From Actinomycetota bacterium (GTDB lineage: Bacteria > Actinomycetota > Actinomycetes > Propionibacteriales > Propionibacteriaceae): a DNA stretch of 64,000 bases. The notes under the pieces are model-generated. The model saw nothing but the letters and a program-made list of their open reading frames with translations. It was not told the DNA's origin and ran no database searches. This document shows, one piece after another, positions 45,978 to 56,316 of the stretch (its first letter is position 1; each line of letters starts with the position of its first letter). Location of the stretch: positions 29,073 to 93,072 of the forward strand of contig JAIUOT010000019.1 in the NCBI GenBank assembly GCA_020161015.1, written 5' to 3'. A program made the position numbers and the translations under genes.

Positions 45978-46109
45978 TAGACTCTTGCCCGCGCGTCCGC
46001 CGTCGTGGCGAACACAACCAGAAAGTGGGCTAACGCTCATGACCACTCGATGAGTACCTCGAAATGAGCACTGAACACAACTAGCTGGTCCGTCGCGCCC
46101 GCGCGGACC
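45978..46109 (+). promoter_or_regulatory. infB promoter and structured leader
   Basis: TAGACT (45978-45983), in an AT-rich patch, is the likely -10 box. The leader contains GCTCAT (46035-46040) pairing with ATGAGC (46064-46069), enclosing ACTC-GAT-GAGT (46045-46055), and a hairpin GGTCCG/CGGACC (46087-46109) just before the GAAGGAGAG RBS. The last stem could hide the RBS. A regulatory role is inferred. Confidence 0.45.
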
Positions 46110-46121
46110 TGAAGGAGAGTA

Positions 46122-49022
46122 GTGGCCAAGGTCCGCGTCTACGAGCTCGCGAAGGAGCTCGGACTCGAAAGCAAGGAACTTCTGCAGACCCTCAATGACA
46201 TGGGGGAATTCGTCCGGTCCGCCTCGTCGACCATCGAGGCGCCGGTCGTGCGCCGGCTGAAGGAGAAGGCCGCCGGTTCATCGGCGAGCGCTCCCGCGCC
46301 GAGCGCCCCGGCCGCCCGTCCGTCCGCCCCGACGCGGACGCCCGCCCCGGCACAGCCGGCCGCCGCGGCCCCCGCGCCGGCCACCCCGGCCCCTGCGCCG
46401 GCACCCACCCCGGCCCCGTCCGCCCCGGCCCCAGCGCCGGCGGCCCCCGTCGCCCCGGCAGCCCAGGAACGCCCCGCCGCGCCCTCGCGCCCGGCCCCGG
46501 CCGCCCGTCCCGCACCCGCTGCGGAGGCGGCCCCCGCCCCGGCGGCGCCCACCGAGGCGCGTCCGGCGGCGGCCCCCGGCCCCCGTCCGGCCGCGCCGGC
46601 ACCCCGACCGCAGCCCGGCGCCGAGTCGCCGCGCCCGCGTCCGGTCCCGCGTCCCGGTGGCACCGGTGGCCTCCCCGGACAGGGATCCCGCAAGCCGGGT
46701 GCCCCGCGTCCGGGCAACAACCCGTTCGCGTCCCGCCAGGGCATGGGCGTCCAGCGCCCGCGCCCGGAGGGTTCTGCGGGCCAGGGCCGTCCCGGCGACC
46801 GCAGCTTCGGCGACCGCCCCGGTGGCCCCCGTCCGGCCGGTGACCGCATGCCGCGGCCCGGCGGTGGCGTTGCGGGAATGCCGCGTCCCAACCCGGCGAT
46901 GATGCCCAAGACCGCTCCGGCGGGCCTGGGTGGACCCTCCCGTGGTGGGGCCGGCCGTCCCGGCGGCGGTGTCGGTGCCGCCGGCCGTGGCCGTCCCGGC
47001 GGTGCGCCGGGCCGTGGTGGCGTCGGTGGTCCTCCCGGTGCGGGGGGCCCGCCCGGTGGCGGCGGCCGTGGCGGCCGTGGCGGCCGTGGCGGTTCGGGTA
47101 CCCAGGGCGCCTTCGGGCGTCCGGGCGGTCCGGCAAAGCGTGGGCGCAAGTCCAAGAAGCAGCGCAGGCAAGAGTTCGACCAGATGGAGGCCCCGAGCAT
47201 TGGCGGCGTGCGCGTCCGCCAGGGCGACGGGCAGACCGTCCGGCTGCGCCGCGGCGCGTCACTGACCGACCTCGCAGAGAAGATCGGCGTCGAGCCGGCG
47301 TCCCTGGTGCAGGTGCTGTTCCACCTGGGCGAGATGGTGAACGCCACCCAGTCGGTGGCCGACGACACCCTGCAGGTCCTGGGTGCAGAGCTCAACTACA
47401 ACATCGAGGTCGTCTCGCCCGAGGACGAGGACCGCGAGCTGCTGGAGAGCTTCGACATCGAGTTCGGCGAGAACGAGGGTGGCGAGGAGGACCTCGCCCC
47501 GCGTCCGCCGGCCGTCACCGTCATGGGTCACGTCGACCACGGCAAGACCAAGCTGCTGGACGCGCTCCGCAACACCAACGTGGTGGCGGGCGAGGCCGGT
47601 GGCATCACGCAGGCGATCGGCGCCTACCAGGTGGCCACGGTGGTGGACGACCTGGAGCGGAAGATCACCTTCATCGACACCCCGGGCCACGAGGCGTTCA
47701 CCGCCATGCGTGCCCGTGGTGCGAAGTCGACCGACATCGCCGTGCTGGTGGTGGCGGCCGACGACGGTGTGATGCCGCAGACGATCGAGGCCCTCAACCA
47801 CGCCAAGGCGGCCGATGTGCCGATCGTGGTCGCGGTCAACAAGATCGACAAGGAGGCGGCCGACCCGGTCAAGGTCCGCGGCCAGCTCACCGAATACGGC
47901 CTGGTGCCGGAGGAGTACGGCGGCGACACGATGTTCGTCGACGTGTCCGCCACCGCCCGGACCGGTCTGGACCAGCTGCTCGAGGCGATCGTGCTGACCG
48001 CCGACGCGTCGCTGGACCTGCGCGCCAACCCGGACATGCCGGCCCAGGGTGTCGCCATCGAGGCGCACCTGGACAAGGGCCGCGGCCCGGTGGCCACCGT
48101 CCTGGTGCACCGTGGCACGCTGCACACCGGCGACTCGATCGTGGCCGGTTCGGCCTACGGTCGCGTCCGTGCCCTGATCAACGACCAGGGCGAGACCGTC
48201 GACGCGGCGCCGCCGTCCATGCCGGTCCAGGTGCTCGGCCTGACCTCGGTGCCCGGTGCGGGTGACAACTTCCTGGTCGTCGAGGACGACCGGATGGCCC
48301 GCCAGATCGCCGAGAAGCGGGAGGCCCGCCAGCGGGCAGCCATGCTGGCCAAGACCACCCGGCGCAAGACGCTCGACCAGCTGTTCGAGCAGCTTGCCAA
48401 GGGCGAGACGCAGGAACTGCGGCTCATCCTCAAGGGCGACTCGGCCGGTGCCGTGGAGGCCCTGGAGGACGCGCTGCTCCAGATCGACGTCGGCGACGAG
48501 GTCGACCTGCGGGTCATCGACCGCGGTGTCGGTGCGATCACCGAGACCAACGTCAGCCTGGCCGCCGCGTCCGACGCCGTCATCATCGGCTTCAACGTGC
48601 GGCCGCAGGGCAAGGCCACGCAGCTGGCGGACGCCGAGGGCGTCGACATCCGCTACTACTCGGTCATCTACTCCGCGATCGACGAGGTCGAGGCCGCCCT
48701 GAAGGGCATGCTGAAGCCGATCTTCGAGGAGAAGACCCGGGGCCAGGCGGAGATCCGGGAGATCTTCCGGAGCTCCAAGTTCGGTGTCATCGCCGGCTGC
48801 ATGGTCATCGACGGCTCGATCCGGCGCAACGCCAAGGCCCGGCTGCTGCGGGACGGGGTGGTGGTCTCCGAGACCTCGATCGCCTCGCTCCGCCGGGAGA
48901 AGGACGACGTCACCGAGGTCCGCGAGGGCTTCGAGTGCGGCGTCACGTTGCACAACTTCTCCGACATCCGGATCGGCGACATCATCGAGACCTTCGAGAT
49001 GGTGGAGAAGCCGCGGGACTGA
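46122..49022 (+). CDS. infB: Translation initiation factor IF-2
   Basis: A 966-residue GTPase placing initiator tRNA on the 30S subunit. N-terminal IF2_N domain (1-52; [21 protein letters not shown]), then about 290 residues of low complexity: Ala/Pro-rich (55-170) followed by Gly/Arg/Pro-rich (170-340). A second IF2_N-like domain (about 355-407) precedes the GTPase: [12 protein letters not shown] (about 468), DTPGHEAF (about 518), NKID (about 572). Domains II-IV follow. The long linker is normal for actinobacterial IF-2. GTG start. Confidence 0.97.
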   Translation: MAKVRVYELAKELGLESKELLQTLNDMGEFVRSASSTIEAPVVRRLKEKAAGSSASAPAPSAPAARPSAPTRTPAPAQPAAAAPAPATPAPAPAPTPAPSAPAPAPAAPVAPAAQERPAAPSRPAPAARPAPAAEAAPAPAAPTEARPAAAPGPRPAAPAPRPQPGAESPRPRPVPRPGGTGGLPGQGSRKPGAPRPGNNPFASRQGMGVQRPRPEGSAGQGRPGDRSFGDRPGGPRPAGDRMPRPGGGVAGMPRPNPAMMPKTAPAGLGGPSRGGAGRPGGGVGAAGRGRPGGAPGRGGVGGPPGAGGPPGGGGRGGRGGRGGSGTQGAFGRPGGPAKRGRKSKKQRRQEFDQMEAPSIGGVRVRQGDGQTVRLRRGASLTDLAEKIGVEPASLVQVLFHLGEMVNATQSVADDTLQVLGAELNYNIEVVSPEDEDRELLESFDIEFGENEGGEEDLAPRPPAVTVMGHVDHGKTKLLDALRNTNVVAGEAGGITQAIGAYQVATVVDDLERKITFIDTPGHEAFTAMRARGAKSTDIAVLVVAADDGVMPQTIEALNHAKAADVPIVVAVNKIDKEAADPVKVRGQLTEYGLVPEEYGGDTMFVDVSATARTGLDQLLEAIVLTADASLDLRANPDMPAQGVAIEAHLDKGRGPVATVLVHRGTLHTGDSIVAGSAYGRVRALINDQGETVDAAPPSMPVQVLGLTSVPGAGDNFLVVEDDRMARQIAEKREARQRAAMLAKTTRRKTLDQLFEQLAKGETQELRLILKGDSAGAVEALEDALLQIDVGDEVDLRVIDRGVGAITETNVSLAAASDAVIIGFNVRPQGKATQLADAEGVDIRYYSVIYSAIDEVEAALKGMLKPIFEEKTRGQAEIREIFRSSKFGVIAGCMVIDGSIRRNAKARLLRDGVVVSETSIASLRREKDDVTEVREGFECGVTLHNFSDIRIGDIIETFEMVEKPRD

Positions 49023-49088
49023 GATCGCGCCACGGTTGCGGGTCCGGCACCACGCCGGGCCCGCGACCCGACACTTGAGGAAGAAACC

Positions 49089-49529
49089 ATGGGCAGCCCG
49101 CGATACGCGAAGATCTCCGAGCAGATCAAGGTGATCATCGCCCAGATGCTGGAGCGCCGGATCAAGGACCCCCGGCTGGGGTTCGTGACCGTCACCGACG
49201 TCCGGATCACCGGGGACGGCCGCGAGGCGACCGTCTTCTACACCGTGCTCGGCGACGCCGACGCGCGCGCCGAGAGCGCGATCGCGCTGCACTCGGCCAC
49301 CGGCCTGCTGCGCTCCACGGTGGGCAAGCAGCTCGGCCTGAAGTTCACCCCGACGCTGGCCTTCGTGCTGGACGGGGTGGAGGAGGACGCCGCCCACCTG
49401 GAGGACGCCCTCGCGCGTGCCCGGGCGCATGACGCCGCCGTGGCCGCTCAGGCCGCCGGGGCCACCTACGCCGGTGACGCCGACCCCTACCGCAGGCCCG
49501 GCGAGGATGACGACAGCACCGATGAGTGA
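49089..49529 (+). CDS. rbfA: Ribosome-binding factor A
   Basis: A 146-residue 30S assembly factor with a type II KH-like fold: [37 protein letters not shown] then [10 protein letters not shown]. An acidic and Ala-rich tail extends the fold by about 35 residues. RBS GAGGAA. The stop overlaps the truB GTG by 4 nt. Confidence 0.95.
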   Translation: MGSPRYAKISEQIKVIIAQMLERRIKDPRLGFVTVTDVRITGDGREATVFYTVLGDADARAESAIALHSATGLLRSTVGKQLGLKFTPTLAFVLDGVEEDAAHLEDALARARAHDAAVAAQAAGATYAGDADPYRRPGEDDDSTDE

Positions 49530-50509
49530 CGTCACCCCCGCACGCTGTGAGTTGGGCGGCGATGTCGCCGCGTAACCCACAGCCTGCGACGGGGGACGGG
49601 CTGGTCGTCGTCGACAAGCCGCAGGGCTGGACGTCGCACCAGGTCGTCGGACGCTGCCGGCGGCTGCTCGGCACCCGCAAGGTCGGGCACGCCGGCACCC
49701 TCGACCCGATGGCCACCGGCGTCCTGCTGGTCGGCGTGAACCGGGCCACCCGGCTGCTCGGCCACCTCGCCGGGCACGACAAGACCTACACCGCGACCAT
49801 CCTGCTGGGCGCCTCGACCGTGACCGACGACGCCGAGGGCGAGCTCGTCGAGTGGCGCGGCGCGGCCGGCATCACCGAGGCCGACGTGCGCGGCGCGGTC
49901 CCCGCCTTCACCGGCGTGATCAGCCAGGTGCCGTCCGCGGTGTCGGCGATCAAGGTGGACGGCAAGCGCGCCTACGCGCGCGTCCGGGCGGGCGAGCAGG
50001 TCGAACTGAAGGCCCGCGAGGTCACGGTCAGCCGCTTCGAGGTCACGGCCGTCCGCCCGTCCGCGTCGTTCGGCTGGCTCGGCGGCGCGGCCACCGACGC
50101 CCCGACGCTGGAGGTGGACGTGGAGGTCGACTGCTCGTCCGGCACCTACATCCGGGCGCTCGCCCGCGACCTCGGCGCCGCCCTCGGTACCGGCGGCCAC
50201 CTCACCGCGCTGCGCCGCACCCGCGTCGGCGGCTTCGGCCTCGACCTGGTCGCGCTGGACGAGGCCGGGCTGGCGGGGGACGACGCCCCGCCACTGCTCG
50301 GGCTGGCGGACGTCGCCCGGCGTGCGTTCCCCGTCGTGGAGGTCGACGCTCGCCAGGCCCGCGAGATCGGCTACGGCCGCAGCCTCGACCTCACCGTGCC
50401 GGCCGACCCCACCGCGCTGGTCGCCGGCGCCGACCTGCTGGCGCTGTACCGTCCCGGCGAGGACGGCCGGGCCCACCCGGTCGCGGTGCTGGCTCCGGCC
50501 AGTTGCTAG
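49526..50509 (+). CDS. truB: tRNA pseudouridine55 synthase TruB
   Basis: A 327-residue enzyme making pseudouridine 55 in the tRNA T-loop. Catalytic Asp in [14 protein letters not shown] (about residue 60), [26 protein letters not shown] [17 protein letters not shown] and [15 protein letters not shown] 49526 overlaps rbfA (GTGA) and is taken as start; ATG 49562 is the alternative and would lose 12 residues of no clear use. Confidence 0.93.
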   Translation: MTSPPHAVSWAAMSPRNPQPATGDGLVVVDKPQGWTSHQVVGRCRRLLGTRKVGHAGTLDPMATGVLLVGVNRATRLLGHLAGHDKTYTATILLGASTVTDDAEGELVEWRGAAGITEADVRGAVPAFTGVISQVPSAVSAIKVDGKRAYARVRAGEQVELKAREVTVSRFEVTAVRPSASFGWLGGAATDAPTLEVDVEVDCSSGTYIRALARDLGAALGTGGHLTALRRTRVGGFGLDLVALDEAGLAGDDAPPLLGLADVARRAFPVVEVDARQAREIGYGRSLDLTVPADPTALVAGADLLALYRPGEDGRAHPVAVLAPASC

Positions 50510-50554
50510 GGTTCATGGTCGGTGCAACCGGACAGATTCCCGCGGAAGGCGAAA

Positions 50555-51484
50555 GTGAGCGCAGCAACCGTCGTCATCGGCAACTTCGATGGGGTACACC
50601 CCGGGCATCGTGAGGTGCTGGCCGCTGCGCAGCGCCACCGGCCCGACCTGCCGCTCGTCGTGGTCACGTTCTGGCCGCACCCGGTCTCGGTGCTGCGTCC
50701 GGAGGTCGGCCCGATGCTGCTGACCTCGCTGGAGGCCCGGATCGAGCTGCTCACGGCCGCCGGGGCCGACCGGGTCGAGGTGATCGACTTCACGCCCGCG
50801 TTCGCGAGCTGGACCCCGTCCGAGTTCGTCGAGAACGTGCTGGTGCCGCTGGACCCGGCGATCGTGGTGGTGGGGGAGAACTTCCGCTTCGGCCACCGCG
50901 CGGCCGGCACCGTCGACACCCTGCGCGAGCTCGCCGCCGGACGTTTCGACGTCGAGGGCCTGCCGATGCTGCACTTCGGGGACGAGGAGACCTGCTCGAG
51001 CCGGATCCGCGAAGCGCTGACGGCCGGCGACGTGGCCCACGCGGCCGAGCACCTGGGGCGCCCGTTCAGCTTCCGCGGCGTGGTCGCCCACGGCGACCGC
51101 CGCGGGCGCACCCTCGGCTACCCGACCGCCAACCTGCCGGTGCCCGCCGACCTGGCCTGCCCGTCCGACGGCGTCTACGCGGGCTGGGTGACCCGCCGCG
51201 ACGGGCTGGACGCCCACGGCGAGGCCCTTGCTCCGGGGGAGCCGCTGCCGCGTTGGCCCGCTGCGATCTCGGTCGGCACGAACCCCACGTTCGACGGTCT
51301 CACCCGACGGGTCGAGTCCTATGTGCTGGACCGGGACGACCTCGAGTTGTACGACGCGCCGATCTCGGTGGAGTTCACCGCCCGGATCCGGGGCCAGGTG
51401 CGGTTCACCGACATCGACGAACTGGTCGTGCAGATGGCCGACGACGTGGTGCGTTGCCGGGCCCTGCTCGGTATCGAACCGTGA
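50555..51484 (+). CDS. ribF: Bifunctional riboflavin kinase/FAD synthetase RibF
   Basis: A 309-residue enzyme making FMN and FAD. FAD synthetase domain N-terminal with GNFDGVHPGH (residues 9-18) and FRFGHRAAG; riboflavin kinase domain C-terminal with GRTLGYPTANL and the ISVGTNPTF segment. GTG 50555 preceded by GGAAGG is preferred to GTG 50522, which lies only 12 bp after truB and has no RBS. Confidence 0.94.
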   Translation: MSAATVVIGNFDGVHPGHREVLAAAQRHRPDLPLVVVTFWPHPVSVLRPEVGPMLLTSLEARIELLTAAGADRVEVIDFTPAFASWTPSEFVENVLVPLDPAIVVVGENFRFGHRAAGTVDTLRELAAGRFDVEGLPMLHFGDEETCSSRIREALTAGDVAHAAEHLGRPFSFRGVVAHGDRRGRTLGYPTANLPVPADLACPSDGVYAGWVTRRDGLDAHGEALAPGEPLPRWPAAISVGTNPTFDGLTRRVESYVLDRDDLELYDAPISVEFTARIRGQVRFTDIDELVVQMADDVVRCRALLGIEP

Positions 51485-51502
51485 TCTCACAGTTCTTCCA
51501 AA

Positions 51503-51519
51503 GCTCCCGTGCCGGGAGC
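51503..51519 (+). terminator. Hairpin after ribF
   Basis: GCTCCCG-TGC-CGGGAGC, a 7 bp stem 18 bp after the ribF stop and 11 bp before the next ATG. It could be a terminator or could affect translation of the following gene. Confidence 0.45.
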
Positions 51520-51530
51520 AGAATTGAGCC

Positions 51531-51971
51531 ATGTTCGGGCTCGGTCCGATAGGGCGTTGGTTCCAGCGTCCCGAGGAGCCGGCGAAGGAAGCCTCCGCCG
51601 GCCTGAACCTGGCTGCCGAGGACATCGCCGAACTCGCCGCCGTCGGCAAGCAGGTCGCCGCGGAGTACGGCATGAGCTCACCAGCCGTGCTGTCGGCCAA
51701 CCTGCAACGCCTGATCCGCCGCCAGGTCCCGATCCGGGCCCTGCGTGCCGCCGAGGTCAGCAGCGTCTGTGGGCTGCACTTCGCCGACGGGACGGTTGTG
51801 CTGGTGCGGGGCCGTCACAGCGGCGACCTCGGCCGGGTGGCGGTGGGGATCCAGTTCGGCCCGGTGCGGGTCGACGACTTCCACACCGAGGCCGGCCAGG
51901 TGACGCTCGACGTCAGCTACAGCGGCCGTCACGACCAGTTGTGCGTCCTTGGGGTCACCGGGCCGCGCTGA
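51531..51971 (+). CDS. Unknown cytosolic protein
   Basis: A 146-residue protein without signal or membrane segment. The N-terminal third is helical (LAAEDIAELAAVGKQVAAEYG); the C-terminal two thirds alternate beta-like strands (VVLVRGRHSGDLGRVAVGIQFG). I recognise no family. The absence of an RBS before the ATG and the hairpin nearby make its expression uncertain. It is convergent with the acetyltransferase gene with 13 bp between stops. Confidence 0.6.
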   Translation: MFGLGPIGRWFQRPEEPAKEASAGLNLAAEDIAELAAVGKQVAAEYGMSSPAVLSANLQRLIRRQVPIRALRAAEVSSVCGLHFADGTVVLVRGRHSGDLGRVAVGIQFGPVRVDDFHTEAGQVTLDVSYSGRHDQLCVLGVTGPR

Positions 51972-51984
51972 GCGGCGCGTCCGG

Positions 51985-52476
51985 TCAGCGGGTGAGCAGC
52001 GACTTGCGGTAGATCGCGTCCATCTGTTCGGTGCTGTGCACCTGCCCGTCCGCGTCGACCGACTCGTACGTGGTGAGCGCATGGTCGCCGGTCGGGGTGT
52101 AGTCCAGCCCGATGTACATCGGGATCGCGGCCTCGTTCTCGGGGTCGACCTTGAGGAACACCTCGACGAAGCCGAGGGCGGAGGCCTGCTGCTCGAGGAA
52201 GGTGGTCAGCGCGCGGGCCGCGCCCTGGCGCCGGAACCGCGGGTACACCCACAGGTTCTTCAGCTCCGGGCGCAGCGGGTCGTCGGGCCGGCAGTCCAGC
52301 ACGCTGGTGCCGAGCGGCTCGCCGTCCCGGAGGGCCAGGGCGAAGAAGTAGTCGCCCGCCGCCTGGCGATCGAAGTGCTTCTGGGCGATTCTCGCTGACG
52401 GATGGATCTCGAGCGCATGGAGCACAGGCAGGTCCTCGGCAGTGCACAGGCGCACCGTGATCGGTTCGAGCGGCAT
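51985..52476 (-). CDS. GNAT family acetyltransferase
   Basis: A 163-residue GNAT enzyme: LWVYPRFRRQGAARALTTFL is motif A for acetyl-CoA, and VEVFLKVDPENEAAIPMYIGLDY is motif B. ATG 52476 with GGAGG 4 nt upstream is preferred to the ORF extension to 52542. Substrate unknown. Confidence 0.83.
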   Translation of the reverse strand: MPLEPITVRLCTAEDLPVLHALEIHPSARIAQKHFDRQAAGDYFFALALRDGEPLGTSVLDCRPDDPLRPELKNLWVYPRFRRQGAARALTTFLEQQASALGFVEVFLKVDPENEAAIPMYIGLDYTPTGDHALTTYESVDADGQVHSTEQMDAIYRKSLLTR

Positions 52477-52575
52477 GCAACCTCCGTAGTCCGTTGGAGC
52501 CCGGGTTACCCAGTGTGGTCGGTCGACCAAACCGGGGTCCACTCGTCTTGCCCAGCGGATCGGGCCGAAGAACTG

Positions 52576-52600
52576 CGGACGCGCCGGCGCGGCGCGTCCG
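52576..52600 (-). terminator. pntAB terminator
   Basis: CGGACGCGCC-GGCGC-GGCGCGTCCG, a 10 bp perfect stem 2 bp beyond the pntB stop. Confidence 0.7.
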
Positions 52601-52602
52601 TC

Positions 52603-54033
52603 TCAGCCGAGCGACTTGATGATGTCCTCGACCCGTTCCTTGGCGTCGCCGAACAGCATCTGGGTGTTCTCCTTGAAGAACAGCGGGTTCTGCACGCCGG
52701 CGTAACCGGTGGCCATCGACCGCTTGAACACGATCACGTTGTCGGCCTTCCAGACCTCCAGCACCGGCATGCCGGCGATGGGGGAGGACGGGTCGTCCAG
52801 CGCCGCCGGATTGACGGTGTCGTTCGCCCCGATCACCAGCACCACGTCGGTGCCGGCGAAGTCGTCGTTGATCTCGTCCATCTCGAGCACGATGTCGTAG
52901 GGGACGTGGGCCTCGGCGAGCAGCACGTTCATGTGGCCGGGCAGGCGTCCGGCGACCGGGTGCACGCCGAAGCGGACGTCCACGCCGTGCGCGCGCAGCT
53001 TGGACGTCAGGTCGGCCACCGGGTACTGGGCCTTCGCCACCGCCATGCCGTAGCCGGGGGTGATGATCACCGACTTGGCGTTCCACAGCAGGTCGGCGGC
53101 CGTGGCGGCGTCGATCTCGCGGTGCTCGCCCTGCTCCTCGCCGGAGGTCACCGCGATCGTGCCGCCCTCGGAGCCGAAGCCGCCCAGGATCACGGAGACG
53201 AACGAGCGGTTCATGGCCTTGCACATGATGTAGCTCAGGATCGCACCGGAGGATCCGACCAGGGAGCCGGTGATGATCAGCAGGTTGTTGCCGAGCATAA
53301 AGCCCGCGGCAGCGGCCGCCCAGCCGGAGTAGGAGTTGAGCATCGACACCACGACCGGCATGTCGCCGCCGCCGATCGCGGCGACCATGTGGAACCCGAG
53401 GGCGAAGCCGATCAGCGCCATCGCGATCACCAGCACCCAGCCCAGGCCGACGTTGGTCTCCGCGACCGCGACGAACCAGGCCATCAGGACGAAGAAGACC
53501 GCGATCCCGGCGAGGTTGAGCAGGTTGCGTCCCGGCAGCGTGAGCGGCTTGGACGACATCTTCGCCGAGAGCTTGAGGTAGGCGACCACCGACCCGGTGA
53601 AGGTGTAGGCGCCGATCAGGACGCCGAGCGCGACCTCGACCAGGTGGACGGCGCCGCCGGTGCCCTCGGGCGCGGCGAAGGAGTTGAAGCCGACCAGCAC
53701 CGCCGCCATGCCCACGAAGGAGTGGAACGCCGCGATCAGTTCGGGCATCTGGGTCATCTCGACCCGGCGGGCGATCGGGGTGCCGATCACCGCGCCGATG
53801 GCGAGGACGGCCGCGATCAGCAGTCCGGTGACCAGCACCGACTGCCGGTGCGCGGGGTCCTCGGCGGACATCGACAGCGAGTGGATGATCGTGGCGACCA
53901 GCGCGAGCGCCATGCCGACCATGCCGGCGATGTTGCCCATGCGGGCGGTGGTCTGCTTGCTCAGCCCGGCCAGCGACAGGATGAACAGGACGCCGGCGAT
54001 GATGTAGAGGCCCTGGACGAAGGAGAGCAACAC
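52603..54033 (-). CDS. pntB: NAD(P) transhydrogenase beta subunit
   Basis: A 476-residue membrane protein with about eight N-terminal helices, including the proton channel region ([42 protein letters not shown]) and the C-terminal NADP-binding domain (about 300-476; [68 protein letters not shown]). With PntA it couples hydride transfer from NADH to NADP to proton flow. GTG 54033 overlaps the end of pntA by context; RBS GGAAGGAGG lies inside pntA. Confidence 0.95.
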   Translation of the reverse strand: MLLSFVQGLYIIAGVLFILSLAGLSKQTTARMGNIAGMVGMALALVATIIHSLSMSAEDPAHRQSVLVTGLLIAAVLAIGAVIGTPIARRVEMTQMPELIAAFHSFVGMAAVLVGFNSFAAPEGTGGAVHLVEVALGVLIGAYTFTGSVVAYLKLSAKMSSKPLTLPGRNLLNLAGIAVFFVLMAWFVAVAETNVGLGWVLVIAMALIGFALGFHMVAAIGGGDMPVVVSMLNSYSGWAAAAAGFMLGNNLLIITGSLVGSSGAILSYIMCKAMNRSFVSVILGGFGSEGGTIAVTSGEEQGEHREIDAATAADLLWNAKSVIITPGYGMAVAKAQYPVADLTSKLRAHGVDVRFGVHPVAGRLPGHMNVLLAEAHVPYDIVLEMDEINDDFAGTDVVLVIGANDTVNPAALDDPSSPIAGMPVLEVWKADNVIVFKRSMATGYAGVQNPLFFKENTQMLFGDAKERVEDIIKSLG

Positions 54034-54034
54034 C

Positions 54035-55594
54035 TCAGGCCTCCTTCCGGAACATACTGAGCATTCGGTAGGAGACCAGGAAGCCGCCGAAGATGTTGAT
54101 GGAGGCGATCGTGGCGGCGATGAACGACATCACCAGCACCGCGACGTTCGTCGAACCGAGCTGCAGCAGCGCGCCGACCAGGATGATGCCCGAGATCGCG
54201 TTGGTCTGGGCCATCAGCGGGGTGTGCAGCGAGTGCGAGACGCCGCTGACCACGTAGAAGCCCACCACCACGGCGAGGGCGAAGACCGTGAACGCACCGA
54301 CGAAGCTGGCCGGCGAGAAGCTCACCGCGAGCACGACCAGCGCCGCGGCGACCGCCGACCACGCCAGCCGGCGGGTCGTCCGGGTCTTGGCCAGGGCCAG
54401 CTCACGGGCCGCCTTCACCGCCGGGTCCTCGGCGGGCGCGGCGACCGCGACCGCGGTGGACGCCGCCGACACCTGCACCGGTGGGGGTGGCCAGAGCACC
54501 TCGCCGTCGTGCTGGACGGTCATGCCGCGCAGCACCACGTCGTCGAGGTCGAGGACGAGCTCGCCGTCCTTGGCCGGCGTGAGCAGCTTGAACAGGTTGA
54601 CCACGTTGGTGCCGTACAGCTGGGACGCCTGCGTTGGCAGGCGGCCGGCGAGGTCGGTGTAGCCGATGATCTTCACGCCGTTGGCGGTGGTGACGACCTC
54701 GTCGGGACGCGAGCCCTCGACGTTGCCGCCGTTGGCCGCGGCCATGTCGACGATCACCGAGCCCGGCTTCATCGCCGCCACCATCTCGGCGGTGAGCAGG
54801 CGCGGGGCCGGGCGTCCGGGGATCAGGGCGGTGGTGATGATGATGTCGACGTCCTTCGCCTGCTCGGCGTAGAGCTCGGCGGCGGCGAGCTTGTAGTCGT
54901 CGCCCATCTCCTTGGCGTACCCGTCGGTCGACACCTGCTGGGTGGCGGCCCGGGGGGAGACGAACTCCCCACCCATGGACGCGACCTGCTCGGCGACCTC
55001 GGGGCGGGTGTCGGTGGCGCGCACGATCGCGCCGAGCGACTTCGCCGTCCCGATCGCGGCCAGGCCGGCCACACCCGCGCCGGCCACCAGCACCTTGGCC
55101 GGCGGCACCTTGCCGGCGGCGGTCACCTGACCGGTGAAGAACGAGCCGAACAGGTTCGCCGCCTCGACCACCGCCCGGTAGCCGGCGATGTTGGCCATCG
55201 AGGAGAGCACGTCGAGCGCCTGGGCGCGAGAGATGCGGGGGACGGCGTCCATGGCCAGCACGGTGATCTTCCGCGTGGCCAGCTTCGCCAGCAGTTCGGG
55301 GCTGCGTCCGGGGGCGATCAGCGAGATCAACACCGCTCCGTCGGTGAGCTGCTCGATCTCGGCGTCGGTGGGGGCGTTGATCTTGGCGATGATCGGCGCG
55401 GCCCAGGCCGTCGCCCGGTCGCCGATGGTGGCGCCGGCGGCCTCGAACTCGGCGTCGGGGTAGGACGACAGGTCCCCGGCCCCGGCCTCCACGACCACGC
55501 TGTAGCCGAGCTTGGCCAGCTGGACGACGGTCTTCGGTGTGGCCGCCACTCGTGTCTCTCCCGGCGCGACCTCGCGCGGAATCCCGATCTGCAT
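54035..55594 (-). CDS. pntA: NAD(P) transhydrogenase alpha subunit, fused form
   Basis: A 519-residue alpha subunit of the E. coli type with both the NAD-binding part (about 1-380; [33 protein letters not shown]) and C-terminal membrane helices (about 415-515; [18 protein letters not shown]). Many actinobacteria instead have split PntAA and PntAB, so the single polypeptide is notable. ATG 55594 preceded at distance by GGAAGGA; the extension to 55654 lacks similarity. Minus-strand operon pntA-pntB ends at the hairpin 52576-52600. Confidence 0.94.
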   Translation of the reverse strand: MQIGIPREVAPGETRVAATPKTVVQLAKLGYSVVVEAGAGDLSSYPDAEFEAAGATIGDRATAWAAPIIAKINAPTDAEIEQLTDGAVLISLIAPGRSPELLAKLATRKITVLAMDAVPRISRAQALDVLSSMANIAGYRAVVEAANLFGSFFTGQVTAAGKVPPAKVLVAGAGVAGLAAIGTAKSLGAIVRATDTRPEVAEQVASMGGEFVSPRAATQQVSTDGYAKEMGDDYKLAAAELYAEQAKDVDIIITTALIPGRPAPRLLTAEMVAAMKPGSVIVDMAAANGGNVEGSRPDEVVTTANGVKIIGYTDLAGRLPTQASQLYGTNVVNLFKLLTPAKDGELVLDLDDVVLRGMTVQHDGEVLWPPPPVQVSAASTAVAVAAPAEDPAVKAARELALAKTRTTRRLAWSAVAAALVVLAVSFSPASFVGAFTVFALAVVVGFYVVSGVSHSLHTPLMAQTNAISGIILVGALLQLGSTNVAVLVMSFIAATIASINIFGGFLVSYRMLSMFRKEA

Positions 55595-55706
55595 CTTCGT
55601 TGACTGTCCTTCCGGTGTTCGAACGCGCGAACTCGGTCGTAGCGTAGTGGTCAAAGTGCTACTGGACGCAGTTGCCCGCGGGACTCCCGTCCCCGGGTGG
55701 GGCGGA

Positions 55707-55859
55707 TTGGCGCGGGTCTGATCCGAGCCGGTAGAGTGGGCACGCCGTCAAGACGGCCGCGGACGCCCAAGAGCTTCCCGACGATCCTCGATTCCGACAT
55801 CGTGCCACTGGCAAGGGGAGCGCCGCGCAACGGGAAACCGAAAGGAGAGCAGCGCGCAC
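55707..55859 (+). promoter_or_regulatory. rpsO promoter and leader
   Basis: TTGGCG (55707-55712) and TAGAGT (55732-55737), spaced 19 bp like the rpsB promoter, then about 115 nt of leader ending in GAAAGGAGAGC before ATG. S15 genes are often controlled by S15 binding to their own leader; a specific fold was not proven here. Confidence 0.5.
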
Positions 55860-56123
55860 ATGGACGCTGACACGAAGAAGAAGATCATCGAAGAGTACGC
55901 GACCGTCCCCGGCGACACCGGTTCGCCCGACGTGCAGATCGCGCTGCTCACCAAGCGGATCGCGCACCTGACCGAGCACCTGAAGGAGCACAAGGGCGAC
56001 CACCACAGCCGCCGTGGCCTGATGCTGCTCGTCGGCCAGCGCCGCCGCCTGCTCAACTACGTCATGAAGAACGACGTCGAGCACTACCGTTCGCTGATCG
56101 CGCGCCTCGGCCTGCGTCGGTGA
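55860..56123 (+). CDS. rpsO: 30S ribosomal protein S15
   Basis: An 87-residue S15 with its four helices. Signature [42 protein letters not shown] in the form read as [12 protein letters not shown] (about 29-40) and [18 protein letters not shown]. Binds 16S rRNA early in 30S assembly. A strong hairpin follows the stop, before pnp. Confidence 0.96.
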   Translation: MDADTKKKIIEEYATVPGDTGSPDVQIALLTKRIAHLTEHLKEHKGDHHSRRGLMLLVGQRRRLLNYVMKNDVEHYRSLIARLGLRR

Positions 56124-56135
56124 CTTCCGCTTCAT

Positions 56136-56171
56136 GACCAGCCGGTGACGGGTTCCCGTCACCGGCTGGTC
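56136..56171 (+). terminator. rpsO terminator or processing hairpin
   Basis: GACCAGCCGGTGACGGG (56136-56152) pairs with 56155-56171 perfectly; the innermost pair opens to a GTTC-like loop. A 16-17 bp stem 12 bp after rpsO. Partial read-through to pnp is possible, as in other rpsO-pnp operons. Confidence 0.75.
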
Positions 56172-56316
56172 GTGCGTACAACAACAGAACAAGTCCCCGC
56201 TCCGACATCCGGTTTGGTCCTCGGTAGTGACTTTCGGGCAGCACCTGAGTGCGTTCCCGCGAGCCTCGATCGAAGACCGGACGGATACCGGCGGGGCGAA
56301 CCCGAAAGGAATCCGA

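Noticed and set aside
50522..50554. Earlier GTG start for ribF at 50522
   Set aside because: No RBS and no conserved residues before the family start; GTG 50555 has GGAAGG upstream.
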